Source of the DNA: CAKUFA01 sp963656345
GTDB taxonomy: Bacteria; Bacillota; Clostridia; Christensenellales; Aristaeellaceae
DNA length: 16,081 nucleotides
Assembly (NCBI GenBank): GCA_963656345.1
Contig: CAVKHY010000054.1
Location: forward strand, 1-16,081
Reading direction: 5' to 3'
In this document: positions 1-6,838 of the stretch, one piece after another
Numbering within the stretch: position 1 is the first letter of the stretch
Layout of the letters: each line of letters starts with the position of its first letter
Translations under genes and position numbers: made by a program
Notes under the pieces: generated by a model
The model's database searches: none
Told to the model about the DNA's origin: nothing
Seen by the model: the letters and a program-made list of their open reading frames with translations, nothing else

Positions 1-534
1 GATGAAGGTGGGCAGAATGGTGTGCTTAAAGGACAGCCACTGACTGGCAGGAAACCATTTCAGCTTCACGCAGAAAAGCAGCTGCAGCAGCGCCGCCAGC
101 ACGAAGGAGGGCAGCGCCGTCAGCAGGATGGTGGTCACCTGGCAGGTGTAGTCCAGCTTGCCCCCGCGGAACACGGCGGACAGCACCCCCAGCAGCATCC
201 CCAGGGGAATGCCCACCAGCAGCGCCTGGATGCCCAGCTGTGCGGTAATGGGGAAGTAGGTGGCAATCACGTCATTCACGCTTCGGCCGATATAGGTCAG
301 GGAATAGCCGAAGTCCAGATGGAGCAGATTCCACATATAGGAGGCATACTGTTCAAGCAGCGGCCGATCCAGTCCGTAGTAGGCCATCATCCGCTCTGCG
401 TTTTTCATGTGCAGGGGATCCTTCAGGATGAAGGGATTGCCGGGCAAAAGCCGCAGCAAAAAGAAGCATACGGTGGCAATGGCCCAAATCGTCAGCACCG
501 AGATCAGCAGTCGCTTGGCAATATACTTAACCAT
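1..534 (-). CDS. DppB/OppB-like ABC transporter permease (partial)
   Basis: Membrane permease of a dipeptide/oligopeptide-type (nickel/peptide) ABC importer. It forms half of the transmembrane channel and receives substrate from the binding protein encoded just upstream. The 178 codons visible start with MVKYIAKRLLISVLTIW, the classic N-terminal membrane segment of this family, followed by the LLPGNPF stretch, a periplasmic/extracellular region with YGLDRPLLEQY and LDFGYS, and further hydrophobic segments. The C-terminal part, including the EAA loop that contacts the ATPase, lies beyond the left edge. The ATG at 534 has a GGAGA ribosome binding site a few bases upstream. It follows the binding-protein gene 711-2360 on the same strand, separated by 176 bp with a terminator hairpin. 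Family assignment is secure; the transported solute cannot be read from the sequence. Confidence 0.92.
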   Translation of the reverse strand, partial: MVKYIAKRLLISVLTIWAIATVCFFLLRLLPGNPFILKDPLHMKNAERMMAYYGLDRPLLEQYASYMWNLLHLDFGYSLTYIGRSVNDVIATYFPITAQLGIQALLVGIPLGMLLGVLSAVFRGGKLDYTCQVTTILLTALPSFVLAALLQLLFCVKLKWFPASQWLSFKHTILPTFI

Positions 535-559
535 TGGCTTGTCTCCTTCAGAAAATAAA

Positions 560-594
560 CTTGCGGGAGCAGGAATGCATCCCGCTCCCGCAAG
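560..594 (-). terminator. Intercistronic terminator/attenuator between binding-protein and permease genes
   Basis: Perfect 11-bp inverted repeat CTTGCGGGAGC (560-570) and GCTCCCGCAAG (584-594). Read on the minus strand it is followed by TTTATTTT. It sits inside an operon, after the binding-protein gene and right before the permease ribosome binding site. The likely effect is partial termination or 3'-end protection, giving more binding protein than permease, an arrangement known from many binding-protein-dependent importers. Confidence 0.8.
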
Positions 595-620
595 ACCGTT
601 AACAAAATGAGCATTCTGTG

Positions 621-640
621 GTCGGGTTCGGAAGCCCGAC
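621..640 (-). other. Small hairpin downstream of binding-protein gene
   Basis: A perfect 6-bp inverted repeat GTCGGG/CCCGAC with an 8-nt loop lies 70 bp past the stop of the binding-protein gene and upstream of the stronger terminator hairpin at 560-594. It has no U-run on either strand, so it is more likely a 3' mRNA stabiliser than a terminator. Confidence 0.4.
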
Positions 641-710
641 GACTGAAGATAGAAACCAGGAAAGCCTCTTTGGGGCGTTCCAACGGGTCGAAGCTACGTT
701 TGCGATGCCG

Positions 711-2360
711 TCAGTCTACCGTGGCGTAGTTGATCATCAGGCCTTCCTGGCTGTCAACCTGCACAAAGCCATGGACACGGTCGTTCACAATGTAGTAGCT
801 GCCGTTGAACTGAATGGGCAGGATCACCGCGTCGTCAATGATGATCTGCTCAGCCTGAGCCAGCAGGGACAGGCGGGTGGCACGGTCGGGCTCAGCGCCG
901 GCCTTGGTCACCAGCTCGTCAAACTCGCTGTTGCTGTAAATGGAGGAGAAGGGAGCACCGGCGCCCATCACGTCGGACACGGTGCCGCCGGTCATCCAGC
1001 AGTTCAGGCTGGTCACCATGGCAGTGGGGGTCACGCTCAGGGACTGATAGTAAATGTCATAGTCCATGTACACCATGCTCATGATGGCGCTCTGCACAGG
1101 CTGCAGCTCAATCTCGATGTTGTTGATGCCCAGCACCCGCTTCCACTCGGACTGAATGGTTTCAGCCATGAGGCGGTACATTTCGGAATCGAAGGTCAGG
1201 TACTTCACGGTGGGCAGCTCGTCCACGCTGCTGTAGCCCAGCTCTTCCAGGGCGGCAGCCAGGTAAGCCTGCGCCTTTGCTTCATCCCCGGTGATGGACA
1301 CGGTTTCCACGGGGTACTCGTCAATGTAGGCCGTATCATCGGTGGAGCCCAGGCAGGTGGAGCCATAGTACCGGGCGGTGGGGGAGCCGGATTCGTTCAC
1401 AGCGCCTACGATGGCTTCACGGTTCAGGGCCCAGGACAGGGCAAGGCGGAAATTCTTGTTGGCCAGCAGGGCGGTCACAGCCTCGTCACGGGTCTGGAAG
1501 CTGCCATCTGCGAAATAGTAGCCGGTGGTGTTGAACTCCAGCATCTGCATGGCGGAGGAATCGTAGTGATGAGCATACTGCTCGCCCACCAGCTCCACCA
1601 GCTCGCTCTTGGCGGAGATGATCACGTCCACCTCGCCGGTCTCAAACATGGAGTAGGCCGTGGAAGCGGAAGTGTCGGTGGAGGACAGGAGCTTCACATG
1701 GCTGATCTGGAAGCTGTCGTCCGCATAAATGTAGGAAGGATTCTTTTCGAAGGTCAGGTAGGAGCCGTACACCCACTCGGTGAGGATGTAGGGGCCGGAA
1801 TACATCAGGTTATCAGGAGTGCCGCCCAGGGCATTGCCCTGTGCCTCTGCAAAGGCACGGTTCAGGGGACAGGCATCCAGTTCCGGGTCAAAGTCAGCGT
1901 TGTAGCTGGCCAGGGTGATCTGCAGGGTCTTGTCGTCCAGGGCCTTAATGCCGACTTCGCTTTCGTCCGCTTCGCCGTTCACATAGGCTTCGCCGTTCAG
2001 GTAGAAGTTGGCGGTGGAGTTCAGGCCGATCTTGGTCAGCAGGCCGTAAGCAAAGTCGTCGGCGGTCACGGGGGTGCCATCGCTGTATACCAGGCCGTCC
2101 TTCAGGGTGTAGGTGTAGGTCAGGCCGTCGTCGGACACGGTGTAGCCTTCCGCCGCTTCGGCATAAGCGGTGCCGTTATACGGGCGGTACAGGAAGCAGT
2201 TGATCAGATAGAATACGTCGCTGTCCAGGTTGGACTGCGCCTGGGTCCAGTTCAGGGTGTTGGGCTCGGTGGACTTGATGGTCAGGGAACCATCTGCCAG
2301 GGCAGCGACCGAGGTCAGGAGCATGGCCAGAGCCAGCAAGAGAGAGACAAGTTTCTTCAT
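711..2360 (-). CDS. Family-5 extracellular substrate-binding protein (DppA/OppA-like), non-lipidated
   Basis: Extracytoplasmic solute-binding protein of a peptide-type ABC importer; it captures the substrate and delivers it to the permease. The chosen start at 2360 gives 549 residues beginning MKKLVSLLLALAMLL, with a GGAGGTG ribosome binding site 6 nt upstream; a longer in-frame start 17 codons earlier lacks this. The N terminus is a typical signal peptide ending VAALA-D, but it has no cysteine, so it is not a lipoprotein, unlike the second binding protein in this window. Family hallmarks are LKDGLVYSDGTPVTADDFAYG near residue 100 and the later LRLALSWALNREAIV segment. Length fits the family. 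It is the first gene of an operon with the partial permease 1-534 and has its own promoter at 2441-2469. The ligand is unknown; di-/oligopeptide is likely from the family. Confidence 0.94.
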   Translation of the reverse strand: MKKLVSLLLALAMLLTSVAALADGSLTIKSTEPNTLNWTQAQSNLDSDVFYLINCFLYRPYNGTAYAEAAEGYTVSDDGLTYTYTLKDGLVYSDGTPVTADDFAYGLLTKIGLNSTANFYLNGEAYVNGEADESEVGIKALDDKTLQITLASYNADFDPELDACPLNRAFAEAQGNALGGTPDNLMYSGPYILTEWVYGSYLTFEKNPSYIYADDSFQISHVKLLSSTDTSASTAYSMFETGEVDVIISAKSELVELVGEQYAHHYDSSAMQMLEFNTTGYYFADGSFQTRDEAVTALLANKNFRLALSWALNREAIVGAVNESGSPTARYYGSTCLGSTDDTAYIDEYPVETVSITGDEAKAQAYLAAALEELGYSSVDELPTVKYLTFDSEMYRLMAETIQSEWKRVLGINNIEIELQPVQSAIMSMVYMDYDIYYQSLSVTPTAMVTSLNCWMTGGTVSDVMGAGAPFSSIYSNSEFDELVTKAGAEPDRATRLSLLAQAEQIIIDDAVILPIQFNGSYYIVNDRVHGFVQVDSQEGLMINYATVD

Positions 2361-2440
2361 GTTGCGCACCTCCGTGAATGTAAACAGCGCCTGCGTGTGG
2401 ATTGCGCACAAAGCATTCCTACTCAGCTGTTTCCTATGAT

Positions 2441-2469
2441 AAGATAACCATATTGAAAAAGTATGTCAA
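2441..2469 (-). promoter_or_regulatory. Sigma-A promoter of the binding-protein/permease operon
   Basis: On the minus strand, TTGACA (2464-2469), a 17-nt spacer and TATCTT (2441-2446). Transcription would start near 2434, leaving a leader of about 74 nt before the ATG at 2360. It is divergent from the amidohydrolase promoter about 75 bp away, so a shared regulator could sit between them; I see no clear operator. Confidence 0.72.
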
Positions 2470-2545
2470 TGGTCTGCATGTTCTTGCAGAACGAAAATAC
2501 AGAGAAAGAACACATGCTTTGCCTCTTTTGTGTTACCATGAAGCA

Positions 2546-2575
2546 TTGACAATTCCTCTGAAGCTTTGCTAAGAT
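2546..2575 (+). promoter_or_regulatory. Sigma-A promoter of the amidohydrolase gene
   Basis: Perfect -35 TTGACA (2546-2551), an 18-nt spacer, and -10 TAAGAT (2570-2575) preceded by TGC, giving an extended -10 (TGnTAAGAT). The start would be near 2582, about 54 nt before the ATG at 2636. Confidence 0.7.
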
Positions 2576-2635
2576 GAAACCCGTAATCCAATGGAATACA
2601 GGAGAAATGTTGCTTTTGATGCAAGGAGGTTGCTT

Positions 2636-3856
2636 ATGGCTGAACTCATGCTGAAGGGGCGGATGATCGACGTCAAGACCGGCCGGGTCATCGAGAACGC
2701 CGCCGTGCTGGTGCAGGAAAAGAAGATTATTTATGCAGGGGAAGCCTCTGGCTGCCCAGCGAATGACGCCCAGGTGCTGGAGGCGGGGGAAGGCACCCTG
2801 CTGCCCGGCTTCATGGATGTGCACGCTCATTTGATGGGCAGTGAGGACGCAGGCTCCTTTGCCGATGGAGCGCTGCTGGGCGACCAGGTGGTTGGGGCGG
2901 TGTATCAGGCAGGACTGCTGCTGGATGCCGGCTTTACCGGCCTGAGGGACATGAGCGAAGCCGGGCTGTACGTAAGCCGGGGCGTTGAACGGGGCGTTAT
3001 CCGGGGCCCCCGGATCGTGCCCGGGGGCAAGGTGCTGGGCATCACCTCCGGCCATGTGGATCTTCGGCCGGAACAGACCATTGCCTATTACAACGCCCAT
3101 GATCACCTGTCCATGTGCTGCGATGGGGTGGACGGCTGCGTTCAGGCAGTGCGGGAACAGTTCCGTTCCGGGGCGAAATTCATTAAGATCTGCGCCACCG
3201 GCGGGGTTTCTTCCCCCACGGATCGGATCGATGACGTGCAGTTTTCCCCGGAGGAGCTTCGTGCCATGGTGAACGAAGCCAGGCGGCATCATTCCTACGT
3301 AACCGCCCACTGCACCGGCTACGAAGGCGCTTATCAGGCCCTGCTGGCCGGAGTGGAATGCATCGAGCACGGCGTGTTCCTGACCCAGCGGGAAATTGAC
3401 CTGATGGCGGAAAAGCACGTGCCCCTGGTCACCACCCTGGCCGTATCCCTGGGGGTGGCCAATATTCCCGGCCTGCCGGACTGGATGCACGAAAAGGCTG
3501 TGGCCTGCGCACAGGCCAGCATCAATACCATTGCCATGGCTCGGAAGGCAGGCATCTGCATCGCCCTAGGCACGGACTTCTCCAATTCCAAGAATTCCCC
3601 TTACCTGGCCAACGGCAGCGAGTTCCGCGCCATGGTGAAGGCAGGCATGACCAACCTGGAATCCCTCCAGGCAGGCACCATCAACGCCGCCAAGGTCATG
3701 CGGATGGAGGATCAGGTGGGTTCCCTGGAAGCCGGCAAGCTGGCGGACATTGTGCTGGTGGACGGCAATCCCCTGGAGGACATCGAGTGCCTGACCCATG
3801 CGGATCACGTGAAGCTGGTCATCAAGGACGGCAAAATCGAAAAGCGGACCATGTAA
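2636..3856 (+). CDS. Metal-dependent amidohydrolase, imidazolonepropionase/prolidase-like
   Basis: Cytoplasmic hydrolase of the amidohydrolase superfamily, in the group that includes imidazolonepropionase-like proteins and Xaa-Pro/Xaa-Arg dipeptidases or N-acyl-amino-acid hydrolases. The 406 residues show the expected metal site: H63-A-H65 after an LPGFMD stretch, K184 in FIKICATGG as the likely carboxylated bridging lysine, H225 (VTAHCTG), H245 (IEHG) and D314 (LGTDFS). An N-terminal beta-sandwich strand set (residues 1-58) and the C-terminal GSLEAGKLADIVLVDGNP segment complete the fold. I chose the ATG at 2636 because AAGGAGGT lies 5 nt upstream; an in-frame ATG 15 codons earlier lacks a good site. 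It diverges from the peptide-type importer operon, which suggests that it hydrolyses imported dipeptides or acylated amino acids. No signal peptide. The exact substrate is not predictable. Confidence 0.9.
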   Translation: MAELMLKGRMIDVKTGRVIENAAVLVQEKKIIYAGEASGCPANDAQVLEAGEGTLLPGFMDVHAHLMGSEDAGSFADGALLGDQVVGAVYQAGLLLDAGFTGLRDMSEAGLYVSRGVERGVIRGPRIVPGGKVLGITSGHVDLRPEQTIAYYNAHDHLSMCCDGVDGCVQAVREQFRSGAKFIKICATGGVSSPTDRIDDVQFSPEELRAMVNEARRHHSYVTAHCTGYEGAYQALLAGVECIEHGVFLTQREIDLMAEKHVPLVTTLAVSLGVANIPGLPDWMHEKAVACAQASINTIAMARKAGICIALGTDFSNSKNSPYLANGSEFRAMVKAGMTNLESLQAGTINAAKVMRMEDQVGSLEAGKLADIVLVDGNPLEDIECLTHADHVKLVIKDGKIEKRTM

Positions 3857-3870
3857 TCAACGGCATACAA

Positions 3871-3905
3871 AAAAGAACCCACCGTGCTGAGCGGCGGGTT
3901 CTTTT
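3871..3905. terminator. Bidirectional Rho-independent terminator
   Basis: Stem AAAAGAACCC (3871-3880) with GGGTTCTTTT (3896-3905), plus an inner CCG/CGG after one mismatch. There is a T-run on the plus strand and a longer run of T on the minus strand. It lies between the convergent amidohydrolase and rny genes and can end both transcripts. Confidence 0.9.
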
Positions 3906-3916
3906 GATTACGTGCC

Positions 3917-5479
3917 TTACTTGGCGTACTCGGTGCTCCGGGTTTCCCGAATAACGTTGACCCGAATCTGTCCCGGATACTCCATTTCCTTTTCGATGCG
4001 CTTGGCGATTTCCTTGGCCAGGATCTTGGTGCCCTCGTCGGTCACGTCGTCCGGCTTCACCATAATGCGCACCTCGCGGCCGGACTGGATGGCGTAGCAC
4101 TTCTCCACACCGTCGAAGCTGTTGGCGATCTCCTCCAGCTTCTCCAGCCGCTTGATGTAGTTCTCCAGGCTCTCACGGCGTGCGCCGGGACGAGCGGCGG
4201 AGATGGCGTCGGCAGCCTGCACCAGCACGGCTTCCACGGTTTGAGGCTCCACATCGTTGTGGTGCGCCAGAATGGCGTGCACCACATCCGGGCTTTCGTG
4301 ATACTTCCGTGCCAGCTCGGCGCCCAGGGTCACGTGGGTGCCTTCCGCCTCATGGTCAACGGCCTTGCCGATGTCATGGAGCAGACCGGCGCGCTTGGCC
4401 AGCTGCACGTCTGCGCCCAGCTCTGCCGCCATCATGCCGGCCAGGTGGCTGACCTCAATGGAGTGCTTCAGCACGTTCTGACCGTAGCTGGTACGGTACT
4501 TCAACCGACCCAGCAGCTTCACCAGCTCATGATGGATGCCGTGCTGATTGGTTTCAAACACAGCGTTCTCGCCGGCTTCCCGGATCTGGTTTTCCACTTC
4601 CTTGCGAGCCTTTTCCACCGTTTCCTCAATGCGGGCAGGGTGGATGCGGCCGTCCATGATCAGCTTCTCCACGGCAATGCGGGCGATTTCACGGCGGACA
4701 GGGTCGAAGGCGGATACGATGACGGCCTCGGGGGTGTCGTCAATGATCAGATCCACGCCGGTAGCGGTCTCCAGGGCACGGATGTTGCGGCCTTCACGGC
4801 CGATGATCCGCCCCTTCATGTCGTCATTGGGCAGGGAAATCACCGACACGGTGCTTTCCGCCACATGATCGGCAGCGCACTTCTGAATGGCCAGGGCGAT
4901 GATGTTGCGAGCCTTCTTTTCGCCCTCTTCCTTGGCACGGGTTTCGATTTCCCGCACCATGGCGGCGGCGTCGTGATAGGCTTCCTTCTGCACACGCTCC
5001 ACAATGATCTGCCGTGCCTCGTCCTGGGTCATGGCGGCGATCCGCTCCAGCTCGGCGTTCTGCTTCTCGGTCAGGGCCTCGGCTTCTTCCTGCATCTTCT
5101 GGATGTCCGCAGCCTTTTTGTTCAGGCTGGTTTCCCGGGCTTCCATGTTGTCAGCCTTCTTGTCCAGGGTTTCTTCCCGCTGGAGCAGCCGGCGCTCGTT
5201 CCGCTGAACCTCCGCCCGGCGGTCGCGGATTTCCTTATCGTTTTCCGCTTTTTCCCGGTCGTTTTCCGCCTTGGCCTTCAGGATCTCCTCCTTGGCCTCC
5301 AGCACCTTTTCCTTCTTGTACTCATCTGCCTTGCGGACAGCGTCGTCATACAGCCGCTTGGCATACTCTTCCGTTCGGCCGATTTTCTTCTCGGCCTCGT
5401 TTTTGCGGTATGTGTAGCCGCCCAGGGCGCACACGGCGGCAATGAGCAGCGCAATGAGTATGTTCCATAACCACATCAT
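3917..5479 (-). CDS. rny: Ribonuclease Y
   Basis: Membrane-anchored endoribonuclease that initiates mRNA decay and RNA processing in Firmicutes. The 520 residues match the usual length. Residues 4-22 form the N-terminal membrane anchor. Residues about 25-200 are a long charged coiled coil rich in E, K and A. Residues about 210-275 are the KH RNA-binding domain with GRIIGREGRNIRA (223-235). The HD domain follows, with H339 and the catalytic metal-binding H368-D369 in LLHDIGK. The C-terminal domain ends in EYAK. Start: ATG at 5479 with a GGAGG site 12 nt upstream, a slightly long spacing; a second ATG follows immediately. No promoter is visible in the 50 bp between this gene and the upstream terminator (5530-5570). 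The gene may therefore depend on readthrough from the promoter at 5881-5909, making the region 5535-5874 a long leader. Identity is secure. Confidence 0.97.
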   Translation of the reverse strand: MMWLWNILIALLIAAVCALGGYTYRKNEAEKKIGRTEEYAKRLYDDAVRKADEYKKEKVLEAKEEILKAKAENDREKAENDKEIRDRRAEVQRNERRLLQREETLDKKADNMEARETSLNKKAADIQKMQEEAEALTEKQNAELERIAAMTQDEARQIIVERVQKEAYHDAAAMVREIETRAKEEGEKKARNIIALAIQKCAADHVAESTVSVISLPNDDMKGRIIGREGRNIRALETATGVDLIIDDTPEAVIVSAFDPVRREIARIAVEKLIMDGRIHPARIEETVEKARKEVENQIREAGENAVFETNQHGIHHELVKLLGRLKYRTSYGQNVLKHSIEVSHLAGMMAAELGADVQLAKRAGLLHDIGKAVDHEAEGTHVTLGAELARKYHESPDVVHAILAHHNDVEPQTVEAVLVQAADAISAARPGARRESLENYIKRLEKLEEIANSFDGVEKCYAIQSGREVRIMVKPDDVTDEGTKILAKEIAKRIEKEMEYPGQIRVNVIRETRSTEYAK

Positions 5480-5529
5480 GATCCGTAATCCCCTCCTTCT
5501 TTCAAAAAAATCTCATTTCATTATGTGTT

Positions 5530-5570
5530 CAAATCGACAAAAGCCGCCCGAACCCGTAGGTTCACGCGGC
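5530..5570 (-). terminator. Terminator at the end of the structured RNA upstream of rny
   Basis: Inverted repeat: 5543-5554 pairs with 5559-5570 over 12 positions with one mismatch and one wobble, and a 4-nt loop. On the minus strand it is followed by TTTTGTCGATTT. It would end the transcript started at 5881-5909, or act as an attenuator 51 bp before the rny start codon. The U-tract is short and interrupted, so readthrough is plausible. Confidence 0.7.
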
Positions 5571-5876
5571 AGACTGCTTTGGATGGAGCGATTCATGTTG
5601 TCATGCTGGATGACTGCTGCGAAAGCACGGCAAAAACCGCCCTTTCAGGCGCAGCCTAACAGATTCCCTCGACCTCAAGCCGTTGAAATTTGCGGAAAAG
5701 CTGCAAAAGCCCCGTCCTTCAAACGGGCACACCTGCCCACATAAAAAGGAAGAGCCCGGGATGCAGACACAAAATAGCATAAGCGCACAAGCCCCAAAGG
5801 GGCATACACGTCGAAGCAACAGGAAATGTCTATCGAAAACAGCCAGAAGGCGAAAATGCCTTCACCAGCCGATCAC
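5535..5876 (-). ncRNA. Unidentified structured RNA or long rny leader
   Basis: About 340 nt between a near-consensus promoter and a terminator, with no credible protein-coding frame. Sequence-visible helices (plus coordinates) are 5846-5851 with 5858-5863; 5791-5795 with 5799-5803 (GCCCC/GGGGC); a long-range helix 5826-5831 with 5765-5770; 5616-5621 with 5650-5655 (GCTGCG/CGCAGC); and 5600-5604 with 5610-5614. Two helices are mutually exclusive, 5711-5715 with 5723-5727 and 5725-5729 with 5734-5738, which is the kind of overlap used in switches. Length is in the range of tmRNA or RNase P RNA, but the hallmark sequences of both are absent, as are those of SRP RNA and T-boxes. It may be a free small RNA or an autoregulatory leader of rny. 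The function is unknown. Confidence 0.6.
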
Positions 5877-5880
5877 TTCT

Positions 5881-5909
5881 ATTGTACCTGTTTGCACCTG
5901 TTATGTCAA
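5881..5909 (-). promoter_or_regulatory. Strong sigma-A promoter for the structured RNA / rny leader
   Basis: On the minus strand, perfect TTGACA (5904-5909), a 17-nt spacer and TACAAT (5881-5886; 5 of 6 matches). This is one of the best promoter matches in the window. The start is predicted near 5873-5876. The next open frame downstream on this strand is rny, about 395 nt away. Confidence 0.82.
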
Positions 5910-5967
5910 GGTTGGAATTGGGGGCGGCAGACGGCGGATGCCCCGGTCATTTCAAATGGCAATCGAT

Positions 5968-6663
5968 TCACGTGCTCAGGCCGGAAAGGTCGAGGGCCTT
6001 CAACGTGTCCATGGATGGAATGGGATCCAGCTTTTCCAGGATTCGGGGTGCAGCCTGCCTTGCTTGTTGGTCGGCAGCCGTCAAAACGTCCTGGGGAATA
6101 TATCCGGCATAGGAGGATGCAAAAATGTGATAAGGTACATCATCGTCGGCAATGCCTGAAAAAAGGCCTTTCTCTTTTTTCAGGACCAGCGTTTTTTCCA
6201 CCATATAGGGAACATAGCGGCCGTACAGCAAGGCCATGTCGTGGGAAATGCTGAATCCGTAGACCGGTTGCAGCTGCTCCAGAATGCATGAGGGAAGATT
6301 CTCCAGATAGTGAAAGAAAATGTCTTCTTCCAGCGAATCCAGATAAAATTGATGAAACGCGCCCAGGTTCAGGTAATGATTGACCGTTCGTGTTGCCGTA
6401 GCGTCCATCAGCAGGAGGTCGTCGGAACTTTCTTTCAGGTAGTTCACTGTCTGAGAGGATACGTAGCTGATCAACGCCTTCAGCACCAAATAGCCCAGAT
6501 TGCGCTTGCTTTCAAAGTAGTGATTGACCAGACCCAGGCTTAGGCTCGACTGTTCCGCAATTTGCCGGACATTCGTGTTGGAGTAGCCGTTTTTTTGAAA
6601 GAGATCCATGGCCGCCACGAAAATGGATTCCGCGGCGGGGGGCATGTGGGCGATGTGCGTCAT
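5968..6663 (-). CDS. TetR-family transcriptional regulator
   Basis: DNA-binding regulator, most likely a repressor of the divergent transporter operon. The 231 residues begin at the ATG at 6663, with GAGGG 7 nt upstream; the frame extends 31 codons further, but that extension would run back through the promoter and first operator and has no ribosome binding site. Residues 11-60 form the TetR N-terminal three-helix domain: AAMDLFQKNGYSNTNV, then the helix-turn-helix IAEQSSLSLGLVNHYFESK (about 35-53). The remaining 170 residues are the variable ligand-binding/dimerisation domain, which I cannot match to a ligand. Two TTGAAC-N2-GTTCAA palindromes lie 80-110 bp upstream, between this gene and the operon, and are the natural binding sites. 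The ligand is probably the imported solute or its product; that is inference. Confidence 0.9.
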   Translation of the reverse strand: MTHIAHMPPAAESIFVAAMDLFQKNGYSNTNVRQIAEQSSLSLGLVNHYFESKRNLGYLVLKALISYVSSQTVNYLKESSDDLLLMDATATRTVNHYLNLGAFHQFYLDSLEEDIFFHYLENLPSCILEQLQPVYGFSISHDMALLYGRYVPYMVEKTLVLKKEKGLFSGIADDDVPYHIFASSYAGYIPQDVLTAADQQARQAAPRILEKLDPIPSMDTLKALDLSGLST

Positions 6664-6713
6664 TGCAGTTCCCTCATTTTTTGTATTTATCGTGTATTTA
6701 TGCACAGGTATGA

Positions 6714-6741
6714 TTGACATTTTCCAATCCGTCGTTATAAT
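6714..6741 (+). promoter_or_regulatory. Consensus promoter P1 of the transporter-cupin operon
   Basis: Both hexamers are perfect: TTGACA (6714-6719), a 16-nt spacer, TATAAT (6736-6741). The last base of the -10 box touches the first operator palindrome, so a bound repressor would cover the start site near 6748. A consensus promoter under a tight operator fits an inducible operon. Confidence 0.85.
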
Positions 6742-6774
6742 GTTGAACATGTTCAATATTGAACGTGTTCAACA
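6741..6774. promoter_or_regulatory. Tandem TetR-type operator palindromes
   Basis: Two 14-bp sites, TTGAACATGTTCAA (6743-6756, perfect palindrome) and TTGAACGTGTTCAA (6759-6772, imperfect only at the centre), have centres 16 bp apart. Together with flanking TG and CA they make a 34-bp near-palindrome. They lie between the divergent tetR gene and the operon, directly downstream of the P1 -10 box. Binding by the neighbouring TetR protein is inferred from position and symmetry. Confidence 0.82.
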
Positions 6775-6804
6775 TTGACAGACATAGTGTACTGATTTTA
6801 TGCT
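6775..6804 (+). promoter_or_regulatory. Possible second promoter P2
   Basis: TTGACA (6775-6780), an 18-nt spacer and TATGCT (6799-6804; 4 of 6). It begins immediately after the second operator, so a repressor on that site would also hinder it. The start would be near 6811, leaving about 28 nt before the permease ATG. Weaker than P1. Confidence 0.4.
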
Positions 6805-6838
6805 GCTATGTCAACAGGAATCCGTAGGAGGAATCAAC

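Noticed and set aside
618..2447. A 609-codon plus-strand open frame
   Set aside because: Antisense to the binding-protein gene 711-2360, which has a signal peptide, family motifs and a ribosome binding site; the plus frame has none of these.
5601..5819. A 72-codon minus-strand frame within the rny-upstream RNA
   Set aside because: Starts at TTG without a ribosome binding site, Cys/Arg/Phe-rich composition unlike a real small protein, and crosses several inverted repeats.
5535..5876. tmRNA, RNase P RNA, SRP RNA, 6S RNA or T-box identity
   Set aside because: No CCA-ending tRNA-like half or tmRNA start, no RNase P GAGGAAAGTCC core, no SRP GGAAG-type tip, too long for 6S RNA, and no AGGGTGG antiterminator box. 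A covariance search could still overturn this.
5683..6159. A 158-codon plus-strand frame upstream of tetR
   Set aside because: Antisense to the structured RNA and the tetR 3' end, with no ribosome binding site; another plus frame overlaps it equally, so openness is uninformative.
6664..6756. Longer TetR start 31 codons upstream
   Set aside because: It would translate through the promoter and operator, lacks a ribosome binding site, and the extra residues do not resemble a TetR N terminus.
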